Shown: piece by piece, positions 33,969-42,899 of the stretch
How the letters are laid out: each line of letters begins with the position of its first letter
Numbering within the stretch: the stretch's first letter is position 1
Source: CBDAMZ01 sp965197375
Lineage (GTDB): Bacteria; Acidobacteriota; Vicinamibacteria; Vicinamibacterales; UBA8438
Assembly: GCA_965197375.1 (NCBI GenBank)
Contig: CBDAMZ010000010.1
Location: forward strand, 620,001-684,000
Direction: 5' to 3'
DNA length: 64,000 nucleotides
Notes under the pieces: generated by a model
The model's input: the letters and a program-made list of their open reading frames with translations, nothing else
Database searches by the model: none
What the model was told of the DNA's origin: nothing
Made by a program: the position numbers and the translations under genes

Positions 33969-35480
33969 TCAGCCCCGGGTAACCCGTGCCCGAAGGCCGG
34001 CTCCTGGCGCCGCGTGTTGCTGCATTAGCGACAGGAGTCCAGCGTATAGGAACCCGATCTGGGATAACACAAGGAAGGGGATCGGCACGAGGAGCCCGTC
34101 CGAAAGGGCATAAAACAGCGCCGTCGTGTAGTAGATGCCGAAGCCCAATTCGACAAGCGGTTGGACGACCGCTACTTGGCGATAGCTTTTGCCCATCCAT
34201 CCATCATGCCGCGCCATCACACCGTATTTTGGGGTGCGCACGAACTCGCCGGATCCGCCCACCATCGCTTCGACGACAGCTCTGGCGTTGTTGACCGACA
34301 ACCCGATGCTGACGGCTATCAGCGCCGGGACATCCCGCAGCCGGGTCAGCCAGTTGCCGCGGAGCTCCCATTGGCTCAGCGCGTAGAAATTCACGACCGA
34401 CAACGTGGCCACCGAGAACAGCAGAAAATCGGCCAACATAAACTGCGGCCGGCTCGTCGCACCGCGAACGTACAATGCTGGAACCATTAGGAGTGCCAGC
34501 GCCAGCATCAATAGATAGTTGAAGTTGGCCGTCAAGTGGAAGAAGGCTTCGGCCTTCACGCGAAGCGGGAGATCGGCGCGGAGCACCGCGGGGAGCACTT
34601 TGAGACACGTCTGGATCGACCCCTTGGCCCACCGATGCTGCTGCAGCTTAAAGGCGTTCATTTCGACCGGCACCTCGGCAGACACCACGAGGTCGGGGAG
34701 AAACACGAAGCGCCACCCAGCAAGCTGCGCGCGATAGCTCAGATCCAAGTCCTCCGTGAGCGTGTCGTGTTGCCAACCGCCGGCCGAAACGATGGCTCGC
34801 CGCCGCCAGACGCCGGCCGTACCGTTAAAGTTGAAGAAACAACCGGCCCGGTGGCGCGCGCCGTGCTCCAGCACAAAATGCGCGTCCAGTAGCAGCGCCT
34901 GTACGCGGGTGAGCAGTGAGCAGTCTCGGTTGACGTGCCCCCACCGCGCCTGCACCATGCCCACGGACGGATCGTTGAAAGCGGCGACCACTCGCTCGAG
35001 AAAATCGACCGGCGGGATAAAGTCGGCGTCAAAGATAGCAATAAGCTCGCCGCGTGCGGTTCGGAGCCCTTCTCGTAGAGCTCCTGCCTTGAATCCCGTG
35101 CGAACCGCTCGATGGAAATAGCAAACCTCGACTCCGCGCGCGCGCCACCGGCTCACGGCGCGTTTCGCGATGCGCTGGGTCTCGTCGGTCGAGTCGTCGA
35201 GAACCTGGACCTGGAATCTAGCACGCGGATAACGCAACCCGGCGACAGCGTCGATAAGACGCTCAACCACGTACATCTCGTTATAGATAGGCAGTTGGAC
35301 GGTGACCGTGGGAACTTGATCAGGCGACGCGAGCGAGCCAAATGCGGCCGTGTGGGTCGCCGCTTGCTTCCGACCTTTTATGTAAAGATACACGAGGTAG
35401 CTTCGGTGCACGCCGTAGAGACTCAGGCACACGAGGATAGTGAAATACAGATTAAGGATGAAAGCCTGAGGCGAGGGCAT
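33969..35480 (-). CDS. Processive family 2 glycosyltransferase (cellulose synthase-like)
   Basis: 503 residues from ATG 35480; a TTG at 35525 would add a basic stretch and approach the divergent larB start. One N-terminal helix (about 8-28) precedes the GT-A domain. VTVQLPIYNEMYVVERLIDA, DDSTDETQRIA, FDADFIPP (D-x-D), and LTEDLDLSYRAQLAGW (TED) are followed by LQQHRWAKGSIQ (Q-x-x-R-W). Four or five C-terminal helices follow. D, D-x-D, TED and QxxRW together mark a processive enzyme making a glycan chain, or a glucosylceramide/mannan-type synthase. The product is unknown; no c-di-GMP PilZ domain is attached. Confidence 0.87.
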   Translation of the reverse strand: MPSPQAFILNLYFTILVCLSLYGVHRSYLVYLYIKGRKQAATHTAAFGSLASPDQVPTVTVQLPIYNEMYVVERLIDAVAGLRYPRARFQVQVLDDSTDETQRIAKRAVSRWRARGVEVCYFHRAVRTGFKAGALREGLRTARGELIAIFDADFIPPVDFLERVVAAFNDPSVGMVQARWGHVNRDCSLLTRVQALLLDAHFVLEHGARHRAGCFFNFNGTAGVWRRRAIVSAGGWQHDTLTEDLDLSYRAQLAGWRFVFLPDLVVSAEVPVEMNAFKLQQHRWAKGSIQTCLKVLPAVLRADLPLRVKAEAFFHLTANFNYLLMLALALLMVPALYVRGATSRPQFMLADFLLFSVATLSVVNFYALSQWELRGNWLTRLRDVPALIAVSIGLSVNNARAVVEAMVGGSGEFVRTPKYGVMARHDGWMGKSYRQVAVVQPLVELGFGIYYTTALFYALSDGLLVPIPFLVLSQIGFLYAGLLSLMQQHAAPGAGLRARVTRG

Positions 35481-35537
35481 CGTCTGCCGGCGGCGGCACA
35501 ACCATAGCGAACGTCGCCAGGCCAATCAACGTCGAAT

Positions 35538-36299
35538 ATGAATCGCGACCAACTTCGCACGATCCTGCGAGACGTCGAACGCGGCACGCTCACTGGTGTC
35601 GCCGCAGAAGAACAGCTCCTCAGTATAATGCGGCGCGCGCCGTTCGAGAATCTGGGGTTCGCCCGCGTTGATCATCACCGCGCAGCCCGGCAAGGCATCC
35701 CGGAGGTCGTTTTCGGCGCCGGTAAGACTCCGGATCAGATCGCATCGATCGCCGAGCGCCTCGTAGCGGCAGGTCACAACCTGCTCGTGACTCGAACGGA
35801 CAAAGACGCCTATCAGGCCGTCCACAAGATCCTTCCAGGGGCCCGCTTTCATCCCGACGCTCGTTCGATAACGAACCGAACCGACACGGAACCGACCGGT
35901 CGAGGCGTCATCCTCATAGCGGCGGCTGGCACCTCAGATCTGCCGGTGGCTGAGGAGGCCCGGGTTGCAGCCGAGCTCCTGGGAAACCGGGTCGATACGC
36001 TCTACGACGTTGGTGTAGCGGGTCTTCATCGCGTGCTGGCTGATCACGCGCGGCTCGACGCCGCCCGCGTTATCATCGCCGTGGCAGGTATGGAAGGTGC
36101 GCTCCCGAGCGTGGTTGGCGGGTTGGTGCGTGCTCCAGTGATCGCCGTGCCGACAAGTGTGGGCTACGGCGCGAGCTTCGGCGGACTCACCGCGCTGCTG
36201 GCGATGCTCAATAGCTGCGCAGCAGGCGTCGCAGTCGTCAATATCGACAACGGTTTCGGTGCCGCGGCAATAGCCAGCATGATTAATCACCTTGAGTAG
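35538..36299 (+). CDS. larB: Nickel-pincer cofactor biosynthesis protein LarB
   Basis: 253 residues. LarB carboxylates and hydrolyses nicotinic acid adenine dinucleotide, the first step to the nickel-pincer nucleotide of lactate racemase. The C-terminal half resembles PurE: ILIAAAGTSDLPVAEEARVAAELLG, DVGVAGLHR, VIIAVAGMEGALPSVVGGL and PTSVGYGASFGGLTALLAMLNSCAAGVAVVNIDNGFGA-type ending (shown in parts). The N-terminal GTLTGVAAEEQL and ENLGFARVDHHRAARQG are LarB-specific. No larC, larE or larA is seen within the window. It is divergent from the GT2 gene. Confidence 0.9.
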   Translation: MNRDQLRTILRDVERGTLTGVAAEEQLLSIMRRAPFENLGFARVDHHRAARQGIPEVVFGAGKTPDQIASIAERLVAAGHNLLVTRTDKDAYQAVHKILPGARFHPDARSITNRTDTEPTGRGVILIAAAGTSDLPVAEEARVAAELLGNRVDTLYDVGVAGLHRVLADHARLDAARVIIAVAGMEGALPSVVGGLVRAPVIAVPTSVGYGASFGGLTALLAMLNSCAAGVAVVNIDNGFGAAAIASMINHLE

Positions 36300-36499
36300 T
36301 CCCGGATTGTCTCAGCGAATTTTTTACTCGTGCCGTTCCAACTATCAGCCACGAAAGACCTGCTGTGACGTCGGACGGCGCTGTCGTGTCCAGCTGATGA
36401 TCGGTGCGAGTCCGAACAAATTTGAACGGCACTCGACAATGACGGCATCCGCTCGGTTGGCGGTCGCGCAGCATCCGTGGTAAATTCGAGGATTTCACC

Positions 36500-39001
36500 A
36501 TGCACGACGGTGCGCTCAGGGTCCTCGAGTTCGACCGGATCGTCGAGATCGTCCGAGGCTTTGCGCTGACGCCGCTAGGTGCAACCGCGCTGAGCCGTCT
36601 TCGCCCCTTCACCAACGCTCGCAGCGTCCAGACGGCGCTCGCCGCCACCACCGAGGGCGTCAAGTATCTGGAGGCAAATGCACCGTTCGCCCTCGACGGC
36701 CCCCAAGACCTCGAGCAGATTCTGGCTGCGTTGGCCGTCGAGCGGCGACCCCTGGAACCCTCGCAGCTTACGGGCCTGGCGGACTTCCTCGCTTCGGTTG
36801 ACGCCGTGCGGGCGGCGGTAACAACCGCCACGGGTGGGCCGTTCCAGGCGCTGTGTACGATCCTCGAAGGCTCCCACTCGTTCGAGCGAGAGGTTGTCGA
36901 AATCCGCACCAAGATCGATTCGCAAGGTGCCGTCGTTGACCATGCCTCACCCAAGCTCCGAACCATCCGTGAGCGGTTGCGCAAGCAACGGAACCGGCTC
37001 CGCGGTATGCTCGAGTCATACCTCAGAGGGCACGAGACCGCGAAGCACCTGCAGGAGCAGATCATCACGACGCGTGGCGGACGGTTCGTGCTTGTCGTCC
37101 GGGCCGAACACCGAAACGCCATCCCCGGTGTCGTCCACGGGAGCTCGGGCAGCGGGGCGAGTCTCTTCCTCGAGCCGCTAAGCACTGTCGAGATCAACAA
37201 CAACATCGTCGCACTGGAAGAGGATGCAACACATGAAGTCAGACGCATCCTCCTGTCTCTTGCTAACATGCTGCGAGCACGGGCACTCGACCTCCGTCAC
37301 ACGCTGGTCGCTGCTACGGACATCGACGTGATCCAGGCCCGAGCCAGCTTCTCTAGGCTCGTCGGCGGCGTGGAACCGGCACTGGCGTCCGACGCGTGGA
37401 TTGAACTCCCGCGCGCGCGCCACCCGCTGTTGATTCCCGCCGTGCGTGCGCGTGTAGCGGCAAGCCCAACGGACCGCGGCTTGGATGAGATGGGGGAACC
37501 TGTGCCGGTCGACATCCGGTTAACACCGCCGACCAGCACGCTGATCGTTACCGGTCCGAATACCGGGGGAAAAACGGTCGCACTCAAGACCACAGGCCTA
37601 CTGGTACTGATGGGACAAGCCGGCCTGCACGTTCCGGCGGGACCTGGCTCCCGAGTGGCGGTGTTTCGGTCCGTGTTCGCCGACATCGGCGACGAGCAGT
37701 CGATCGCGACGAGCCTGTCGACGTTTTCCGGACACATCACAAACATCGTAGCGATGGATCGCGACCTCGCCCTACCCGCGCTCGTGCTACTCGACGAGGT
37801 GGGCGCCGGAACCGACCCGGTGGAGGGTGGGGTCTTAGGCGCGGCGTTGATCGACCATTTCAGACGGCGCGGCGCGTGGATCGTGGCCACAACCCACGAT
37901 GATCTGCTCAAGTCGTACGCCTCGACGACGCCGGGCGTGATCTGCGCCGGTTTCGGATTTGATCCAGCGACATTTGTGCCAACCTATCAGCTCACCTATG
38001 GCTCACCTGGGCACAGCTTGGCGCTCGAGATCGCTGCTAAGTTGGGTGTCTCGCCCGCGATCATCGACGCCGCGCGCGCGCGTCTGAGCACACGAGAAGC
38101 GCAACTTGCCGAGCATCTCTCCAAGATCGAACACGATCTCCGTATGCTAGATGACGACCGGGCGGACGTCGCGGAGCAGCGCGAGCGTTTGGCCGAGGAC
38201 CGCGCCAGATTGGCCGACGAGCTACTGCTGCTGAAGCAACGCGAAGGGGCTCTCGACCAGCGGATCAAGGACAGCATTGAGGACCAACTCCGAACCGCGC
38301 GCCGTGAGATCGACACCATTGTCGAGGGCCTCCGCGCGCGCGCGTCCGAGCTCGCACAGGACGCGGCCACCCAGGCTGCGGGCCGGCAGCCGGCTCTGTC
38401 AACGGGTGAGCAGGGCGCGCTTCGACGGGAGGGGTTGGCGGCGCTCGATCGAGTCACGAGACGGTTTAATCCCGATCCAGCGGCCGACAGCGAGCCCTCG
38501 ACTAGCGGACCTGCCAATGCAGCAGCTGGTACACCAGTTGCGACGGTGACGACTCGACCAGCGGTTGGGACCCGGGTCGTTGTCGACACCCTCGGTTTCG
38601 AGGGCGAGGTGGTTGCTGTGCACGATCGCGAAGCGGAGGTCGACGTACGTGGTAAGCGTGTGCGCGCCAAACTCGACGAGGTCCGCGTTGTGGCGGCACA
38701 CGCCGCCGCCACGGGCGGTGGGGTCACCGTGGACGTCGAGCGCTCGTCGGAGCCCTGGCAGGATCTCAATGTAATTGGGTGTACGGTAGATGAGGCTCTG
38801 TCACGAGCCGAGAAATATTTGGACCACGCCGTCGTCTGCGAGCAGCGATTCGTGCGGGTCATTCACGGCCACGGCACAGGACAACTACGACGCGCTCTTG
38901 CGAGGTTCCTGGGTGAGCATCCACTGGTTACGCGATTTGAGCTTGCGCCGCGAGAGCATGGTGGCGGCGGTGTCACCGTGGTCGAACTGAAAGAGGAGTA
39001 A
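36500..39001 (+). CDS. mutS2: Endonuclease MutS2
   Basis: 833 residues. MutS-family ATPase with a C-terminal Smr domain; acts on recombination intermediates or collided ribosomes, not mismatch repair. Core and clamp regions with the coiled arm RERLRKQRNRLRGMLESYL come first. The ATPase has TGPNTGGKTVALKTTG (Walker A), SLSTFSGH, and LLDEVGAGTDPVEGG (Walker B). A long charged coiled coil (about 520-620) and a KOW-like segment follow, then the Smr domain ending VIHGHGTGQLRRALARFL. The Smr 'LDLHG' entry motif is changed to LNVIG, so nuclease activity may be reduced. CGAGGA before the ATG is the probable ribosome binding site. Confidence 0.95.
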   Translation: MHDGALRVLEFDRIVEIVRGFALTPLGATALSRLRPFTNARSVQTALAATTEGVKYLEANAPFALDGPQDLEQILAALAVERRPLEPSQLTGLADFLASVDAVRAAVTTATGGPFQALCTILEGSHSFEREVVEIRTKIDSQGAVVDHASPKLRTIRERLRKQRNRLRGMLESYLRGHETAKHLQEQIITTRGGRFVLVVRAEHRNAIPGVVHGSSGSGASLFLEPLSTVEINNNIVALEEDATHEVRRILLSLANMLRARALDLRHTLVAATDIDVIQARASFSRLVGGVEPALASDAWIELPRARHPLLIPAVRARVAASPTDRGLDEMGEPVPVDIRLTPPTSTLIVTGPNTGGKTVALKTTGLLVLMGQAGLHVPAGPGSRVAVFRSVFADIGDEQSIATSLSTFSGHITNIVAMDRDLALPALVLLDEVGAGTDPVEGGVLGAALIDHFRRRGAWIVATTHDDLLKSYASTTPGVICAGFGFDPATFVPTYQLTYGSPGHSLALEIAAKLGVSPAIIDAARARLSTREAQLAEHLSKIEHDLRMLDDDRADVAEQRERLAEDRARLADELLLLKQREGALDQRIKDSIEDQLRTARREIDTIVEGLRARASELAQDAATQAAGRQPALSTGEQGALRREGLAALDRVTRRFNPDPAADSEPSTSGPANAAAGTPVATVTTRPAVGTRVVVDTLGFEGEVVAVHDREAEVDVRGKRVRAKLDEVRVVAAHAAATGGGVTVDVERSSEPWQDLNVIGCTVDEALSRAEKYLDHAVVCEQRFVRVIHGHGTGQLRRALARFLGEHPLVTRFELAPREHGGGGVTVVELKEE

Positions 39002-39010
39002 GACGCGAAC

Positions 39011-40774
39011 GTGGGCCGTTTTCCACAGAACTTTATCGACGACCTAAAGGCTCAGGCCGACATTGTGCAGGTCGTCCAGGATGTCGTGCCGCTGAAGAAA
39101 GCGGGGCACAGCTACAAGGGGCTCTGTCCCTTCCATACCGAAAAGACGCCGTCGTTTCACGTCAATCGTGAGAAGGGGTTTTTTCACTGTTTCGGCTGTG
39201 GGACGGGCGGCGACGTCGTCAAGTTTACCGAGTTGCACATGAAGCTCAGCTTTCCGGAAGCGGTCCGGCTGCTTGCCCAGCGGTTCGGCATTGAGGTCCC
39301 AGCCTCTGACGACGCCGCGCGAGACGCCGCCGCCGAAGCGGCACGCGAAGCGTTGCTGAAGGTGCATGAGCTCTCGGCCCGCTACTTCCGTGACCAACTT
39401 GCAGGGCCTAGCGGCGCGCCAGCGCGCGCGTATCTCCAGAGCCGCAACATCAGGACAGACATGAGTGATGCGCTCGGCCTCGGGTTCGCGCCGCCCCAGC
39501 GGGAAAGCCTCAAGCGCCACTTGCTGGCAGCCGGACAACCGCTCGAGGTGCTGCTCGCGAGCGGCCTGATTGTAGAGCGCGGAGGAGGTCAGATCATCGA
39601 TCGGTTTCGAAACCGCCTGATGATTCCCATATGTCGCGACAGCGGATCTGTTATCGCCTTCGGCGGACGGGCGCTCGCGGCCGACCAGCAGCCGAAATAC
39701 GTGAACTCGCCAGAGACCACCCTCTATGCCAAGGGCCGGACGCTCTACGGGTTGCACCTCACCAAGCAGGCGGTCCGGCGTCTTGGTTACGCCGTCCTGG
39801 TCGAAGGCTACTTCGACTTCGCACAGGTCTTGCAGGCAGGAGTGAAGCCGGTGGTCGCCATATGCGGTACCGCGGTGACCAATCACCAAGCGCGACTCTT
39901 ACGACGATTCAGTGCCAAAGTCATCCTTAGCTTCGATCCGGACACCGCTGGCCAGGGCGCATCTGCCAGGTCTAGCGAACTGTTGGTCTCCGCTGGCCTC
40001 CAAGTTAACGTCGCGCAGCTGCCACCCGCCGAAGATCCCGACACGTGCGTGCGCCAACGGGGGCCTGCCTACTACGTGGAGCAACTTCGCATCTCACGGC
40101 CGTACCTCGAATTCGTGCTCGACCGCGCAGTGAGCCGTCGGGACTTCGGCCGCGATGAACAAAGGCGAGCATTCCTGACCGAGATGCTGGCGGTGGCGGC
40201 ACGCATCCCCGATGCGGCGGCTCGCGACCAGTTCGCCGATCGCGTGGCGCACAAGTCCCGTATCACGGAAGATGTCGTCAGAGCCGAGATTCGGCGGGCG
40301 GCGGTCGCACGCCGCACCGAGCTCAGCGTCGACGCTGGCGGGCTGCTCAGCCGAATTAGGCCGGCCGAGAAAGGATTGATCTGGGCCATGATGCGAGACA
40401 CCGCGGCCGCTCAGTCGGTACTAACCGGAATGGACGTCGAGGACTTCGCGGAGTTGGTCACGACCTCGATCTTCCGGGTGGCGCGAACGCTGGCCGACTG
40501 GCCCGCTAAGTCTGTTCCGGCGACGTTGGTTGAGCGGTTGAGCAACGAGGAAGCGGCTCTAGTCTCGAGCATCGCCAACGAGTCGGCGGCCCCGGCCCAC
40601 GTCGGTGACTGTGGCATCGAGCTCAGAAAGTTACGTTACGGACGCGAGCGTGCTGCTCTCCAGCGGGAGATCGATCGTCGCCAGCAGGATGGAAGCCCCG
40701 GCGCCCTCGCGGAAATCGACGCCCTCTGGCTGCGCAAGAAGGATTTGCTCCAGCGTATCGAGGCACTCGTGTGA
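39011..40774 (+). CDS. dnaG: DNA primase
   Basis: 587 residues from GTG 39011. Synthesises RNA primers for replication. N-terminal CHC2 zinc finger: CPFHTEKTPSFHV ... FFHCFGCGTGGD. Catalytic TOPRIM core: GRALAADQQPKYVNSPET, LVEGYFDFAQVLQAGVKPVVA (E-G-Y-x-D), and the aspartate pair in SFDPDTAGQ. The C-terminal helicase-binding region is present but weakly conserved. It starts 9 nt after mutS2 and precedes rpoD, so this is a dnaG-rpoD macromolecular synthesis operon lacking rpsU. Confidence 0.96.
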   Translation: MGRFPQNFIDDLKAQADIVQVVQDVVPLKKAGHSYKGLCPFHTEKTPSFHVNREKGFFHCFGCGTGGDVVKFTELHMKLSFPEAVRLLAQRFGIEVPASDDAARDAAAEAAREALLKVHELSARYFRDQLAGPSGAPARAYLQSRNIRTDMSDALGLGFAPPQRESLKRHLLAAGQPLEVLLASGLIVERGGGQIIDRFRNRLMIPICRDSGSVIAFGGRALAADQQPKYVNSPETTLYAKGRTLYGLHLTKQAVRRLGYAVLVEGYFDFAQVLQAGVKPVVAICGTAVTNHQARLLRRFSAKVILSFDPDTAGQGASARSSELLVSAGLQVNVAQLPPAEDPDTCVRQRGPAYYVEQLRISRPYLEFVLDRAVSRRDFGRDEQRRAFLTEMLAVAARIPDAAARDQFADRVAHKSRITEDVVRAEIRRAAVARRTELSVDAGGLLSRIRPAEKGLIWAMMRDTAAAQSVLTGMDVEDFAELVTTSIFRVARTLADWPAKSVPATLVERLSNEEAALVSSIANESAAPAHVGDCGIELRKLRYGRERAALQREIDRRQQDGSPGALAEIDALWLRKKDLLQRIEALV

Positions 40775-40811
40775 CGACCCCACGATGGCTCACTTACCAC
40801 TCGGCTCGCGT

Positions 40812-40817
40812 TACAAT
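40812..40817 (+). promoter_or_regulatory. Candidate -10 box for rpoD
   Basis: TACAAT in the dnaG-rpoD gap would give a leader of about 33 nt including GGTGGAGG (40842-40849), a strong ribosome binding site 7 nt before the GTG at 40857. No consensus -35 hexamer is evident. Confidence 0.4.
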
Positions 40818-40856
40818 CACTACCGGGGCGCGCAGCGTCGCGGTGGAGGCTGATCA

Positions 40857-42575
40857 GTGTCCTCAGGAGGCAAGCCGTTGGTGCCCGAAGAAAAATACGA
40901 CGAAATTCGACAGTTAATGCTGATCGGGAAGGAGAGGGGTTACCTGCTCTACGATGAGGTGAACGAGCTACTCCCGCCCGGGATGACATCACCTGACGAT
41001 CTCGATGAACTATTCACTGCGTTCGGCAACGCCGGCATCGAAGTCGTTGATTCCGAAGAGAAGGCTAAGGAAGAAAAGCTCCTCGAGCCTTCAGGGGTTG
41101 CGAGCGGAGACCACGAGCTCGATCTCACGCCGAGCGCCGTTGACAAAACTAACGACCCGGTGCGCATGTACTTGCGGGAGATGGGCACCGTCCCACTACT
41201 CACCCGAGAGGGCGAGGTCAAAATCGCCAAGCGTATCGAGCGCGGCAAGCTATCCATTATCAAGGTCGTCTCACGAACCCCGATGATCGCGAGGGCCGTC
41301 ATCCAGTTCGGTGACCAGCTCAAGAGCGGCGAGCGAACCATCCGCGAGCTTGTTATCCTTCAGAATGAGGAACTGGGCGACAATCGAATCGTCACCCGCG
41401 CGCGTCAGGTGCTACGACAGATCGACGCGATCAAGAGGGCACGGGCAGAGTCGAAAAATCTGGAGGTCAAGCTCGCCACCATTTCCAAGCGAGACAAGCG
41501 CAAGTTCCGACGGCATCGTTGGCGGGCGTGTCGGACACGCATCCGGCTGTCGCAGATAATCCGATCCATCGAGTTTACCGATCCGGTCAAACGATTTCTG
41601 ATCAATCTCACCAAGGACTCGGCTGAAGTTATGAGCCGGTTGCAACGTGAGGTCCAGAGCCTCTCGCGCCAGCTGCAAACCAAGACGAAGCGGTCGCGTC
41701 TCAAAATAGGCGACCGGAAGCACCTGATGAGCCGCCTGCGGGAGCTGCGGGCGCAAGCCCGCGACAAGGCGGCCGACATGGAAGAGACGCCAGCCGTCTT
41801 AGTTCGCACACTCAAGACGATCCAGAAGGGCGAGGCACAAGCAGAGCAGGCTAAACAAGAACTGGTCGAAGCCAACCTCAGGCTCGTCGTCTCAATTGCA
41901 AAGAAATACACGAATCGCGGCCTACAGTTTCTGGACCTGATTCAGGAGGGCAATATCGGCCTCATGAAGGCAGTGGACAAGTTCGAATACCGGCGTGGGT
42001 ACAAGTTTTCAACCTATGCGACGTGGTGGATCCGGCAGGCTATTACGCGGGCTATCGCCGACCAGGCCCGAACCATCCGGATTCCGGTTCACATGATCGA
42101 GACGATCAACAAGCTCATTCGAACATCGCGCGCGCTCGTGCAGGAACTGGGCCGCGAACCAACCTCCGAGGAAATTGCGACGCGGATGGACATTGCAGTC
42201 TCCAAGGTACGCAGGGTGCTAAAGATTGCGCAGGAACCCATCTCCCTGGAGACACCGATCGGAGAAGAAGAGGACAGTCACCTCGGCGACCTCATCGAGG
42301 ATCGCCAGGTAGTTTCGCCAGCTGAGGTCGTGATCAACCTGAACCTGAAGGAACAGACGGAGTCGGTCCTCAAGACGTTGACACCTCGCGAAGAAAAGGT
42401 GATCAAGATGCGGTTCGGCGTCGGCGATGGCAGCGAGCACACCCTTGAGGAGGTTGGGCAGGATTTCGCCGTCACCCGCGAGCGTATTCGGCAGATCGAG
42501 GCCAAGGCCTTACGGAAACTACGCCACCCATCGCGGAGCCGGAGGCTTCGGGCATTTCTCGAAGGAGAAGTATAG
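40857..42575 (+). CDS. rpoD: RNA polymerase primary sigma factor (sigma-70)
   Basis: 572 residues from GTG with a strong GGTGGAGG ribosome binding site. Region 1.1 (EEKYDEIRQLMLIGKERGYLLYDEVNELLP) and region 1.2 (DPVRMYLREMGTVPLLTREGE) are followed by a charged non-conserved insert. Region 2 reads NLRLVVSIAKKYTNRGLQFLDL, GNIGLMKAVDKFEYRRGYKF, STYATWWIRQAITRAIADQ. Regions 3 and 4 end with RERIRQIEAKALRKLRHPSR. The presence of region 1.1 marks the housekeeping sigma factor. The -10-recognition residues are normal, so TATAAT-type -10 boxes are expected in this genome. Confidence 0.97.
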   Translation: MSSGGKPLVPEEKYDEIRQLMLIGKERGYLLYDEVNELLPPGMTSPDDLDELFTAFGNAGIEVVDSEEKAKEEKLLEPSGVASGDHELDLTPSAVDKTNDPVRMYLREMGTVPLLTREGEVKIAKRIERGKLSIIKVVSRTPMIARAVIQFGDQLKSGERTIRELVILQNEELGDNRIVTRARQVLRQIDAIKRARAESKNLEVKLATISKRDKRKFRRHRWRACRTRIRLSQIIRSIEFTDPVKRFLINLTKDSAEVMSRLQREVQSLSRQLQTKTKRSRLKIGDRKHLMSRLRELRAQARDKAADMEETPAVLVRTLKTIQKGEAQAEQAKQELVEANLRLVVSIAKKYTNRGLQFLDLIQEGNIGLMKAVDKFEYRRGYKFSTYATWWIRQAITRAIADQARTIRIPVHMIETINKLIRTSRALVQELGREPTSEEIATRMDIAVSKVRRVLKIAQEPISLETPIGEEEDSHLGDLIEDRQVVSPAEVVINLNLKEQTESVLKTLTPREEKVIKMRFGVGDGSEHTLEEVGQDFAVTRERIRQIEAKALRKLRHPSRSRRLRAFLEGEV

Positions 42576-42589
42576 GAACTCGCACGTGG

Positions 42590-42662
42590 GGGCCCATAGC
42601 TCAGCGGTCAGAGCCGCCGGCTCATAACCGGCCCGTCCCAGGTTCGAATCCTGGTGGGCCCA
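42590..42662 (+). tRNA. tRNA with CAU anticodon (elongator Met or lysidine-type Ile2)
   Basis: A 73-nt cloverleaf. Acceptor GGGCCCA (42590-42596) pairs with TGGGCCC (42655-42661), with discriminator A42662. D stem GCTC/GAGC; anticodon stem GCCGG/CCGGC (42616-42620, 42628-42632) with loop CTCATAA and anticodon CAT at 42623-42625; T stem CCAGG/CCTGG with loop TTCGAAT. CCA is not encoded. The perfect Watson-Crick first pair rules out initiator tRNA. Met versus Ile2 cannot be settled from sequence by eye. It starts 14 nt after rpoD and may be co-transcribed. Confidence 0.95.
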
Positions 42663-42863
42663 CTACTCTCTACATCAAGCCACTGCGAGTGAGAACAACG
42701 ATGAGTGCGACTGAAGACGTGTGGCGCGGATCGAACGAGCTCTCGACTCCCCAGACGCCATGGCGCGCCCGGCCTCCGTTTCCCCGCACTGTTCCCGAGC
42801 GCGGCCGCGGACGAGTCGCAACGCCGTCCCGCGTTCTGACGAGCCTCGCCGCGCTTGGTTCTC

Positions 42864-42875
42864 GGGGGGGGGGGG
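42864..42875 (+). repeat. Homopolymeric G tract (12 G)
   Basis: Twelve consecutive Gs, 24 nt before the start of the zinc-ribbon protein gene. It is the longest homopolymer noticed in the window. Such tracts slip during replication and can tune promoters or spacing; they are also a common place for sequencing error. The rest of 42663-42899 holds nothing assignable. Confidence 0.8.
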
Positions 42876-42899
42876 TTGTGAGCCGGCGTCCGTGAGCCA

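Noticed and set aside
37996..38862. 288-codon minus-strand frame opposite mutS2
   Set aside because: Serine/arginine/threonine-rich shadow of the MutS2 coiled coil.
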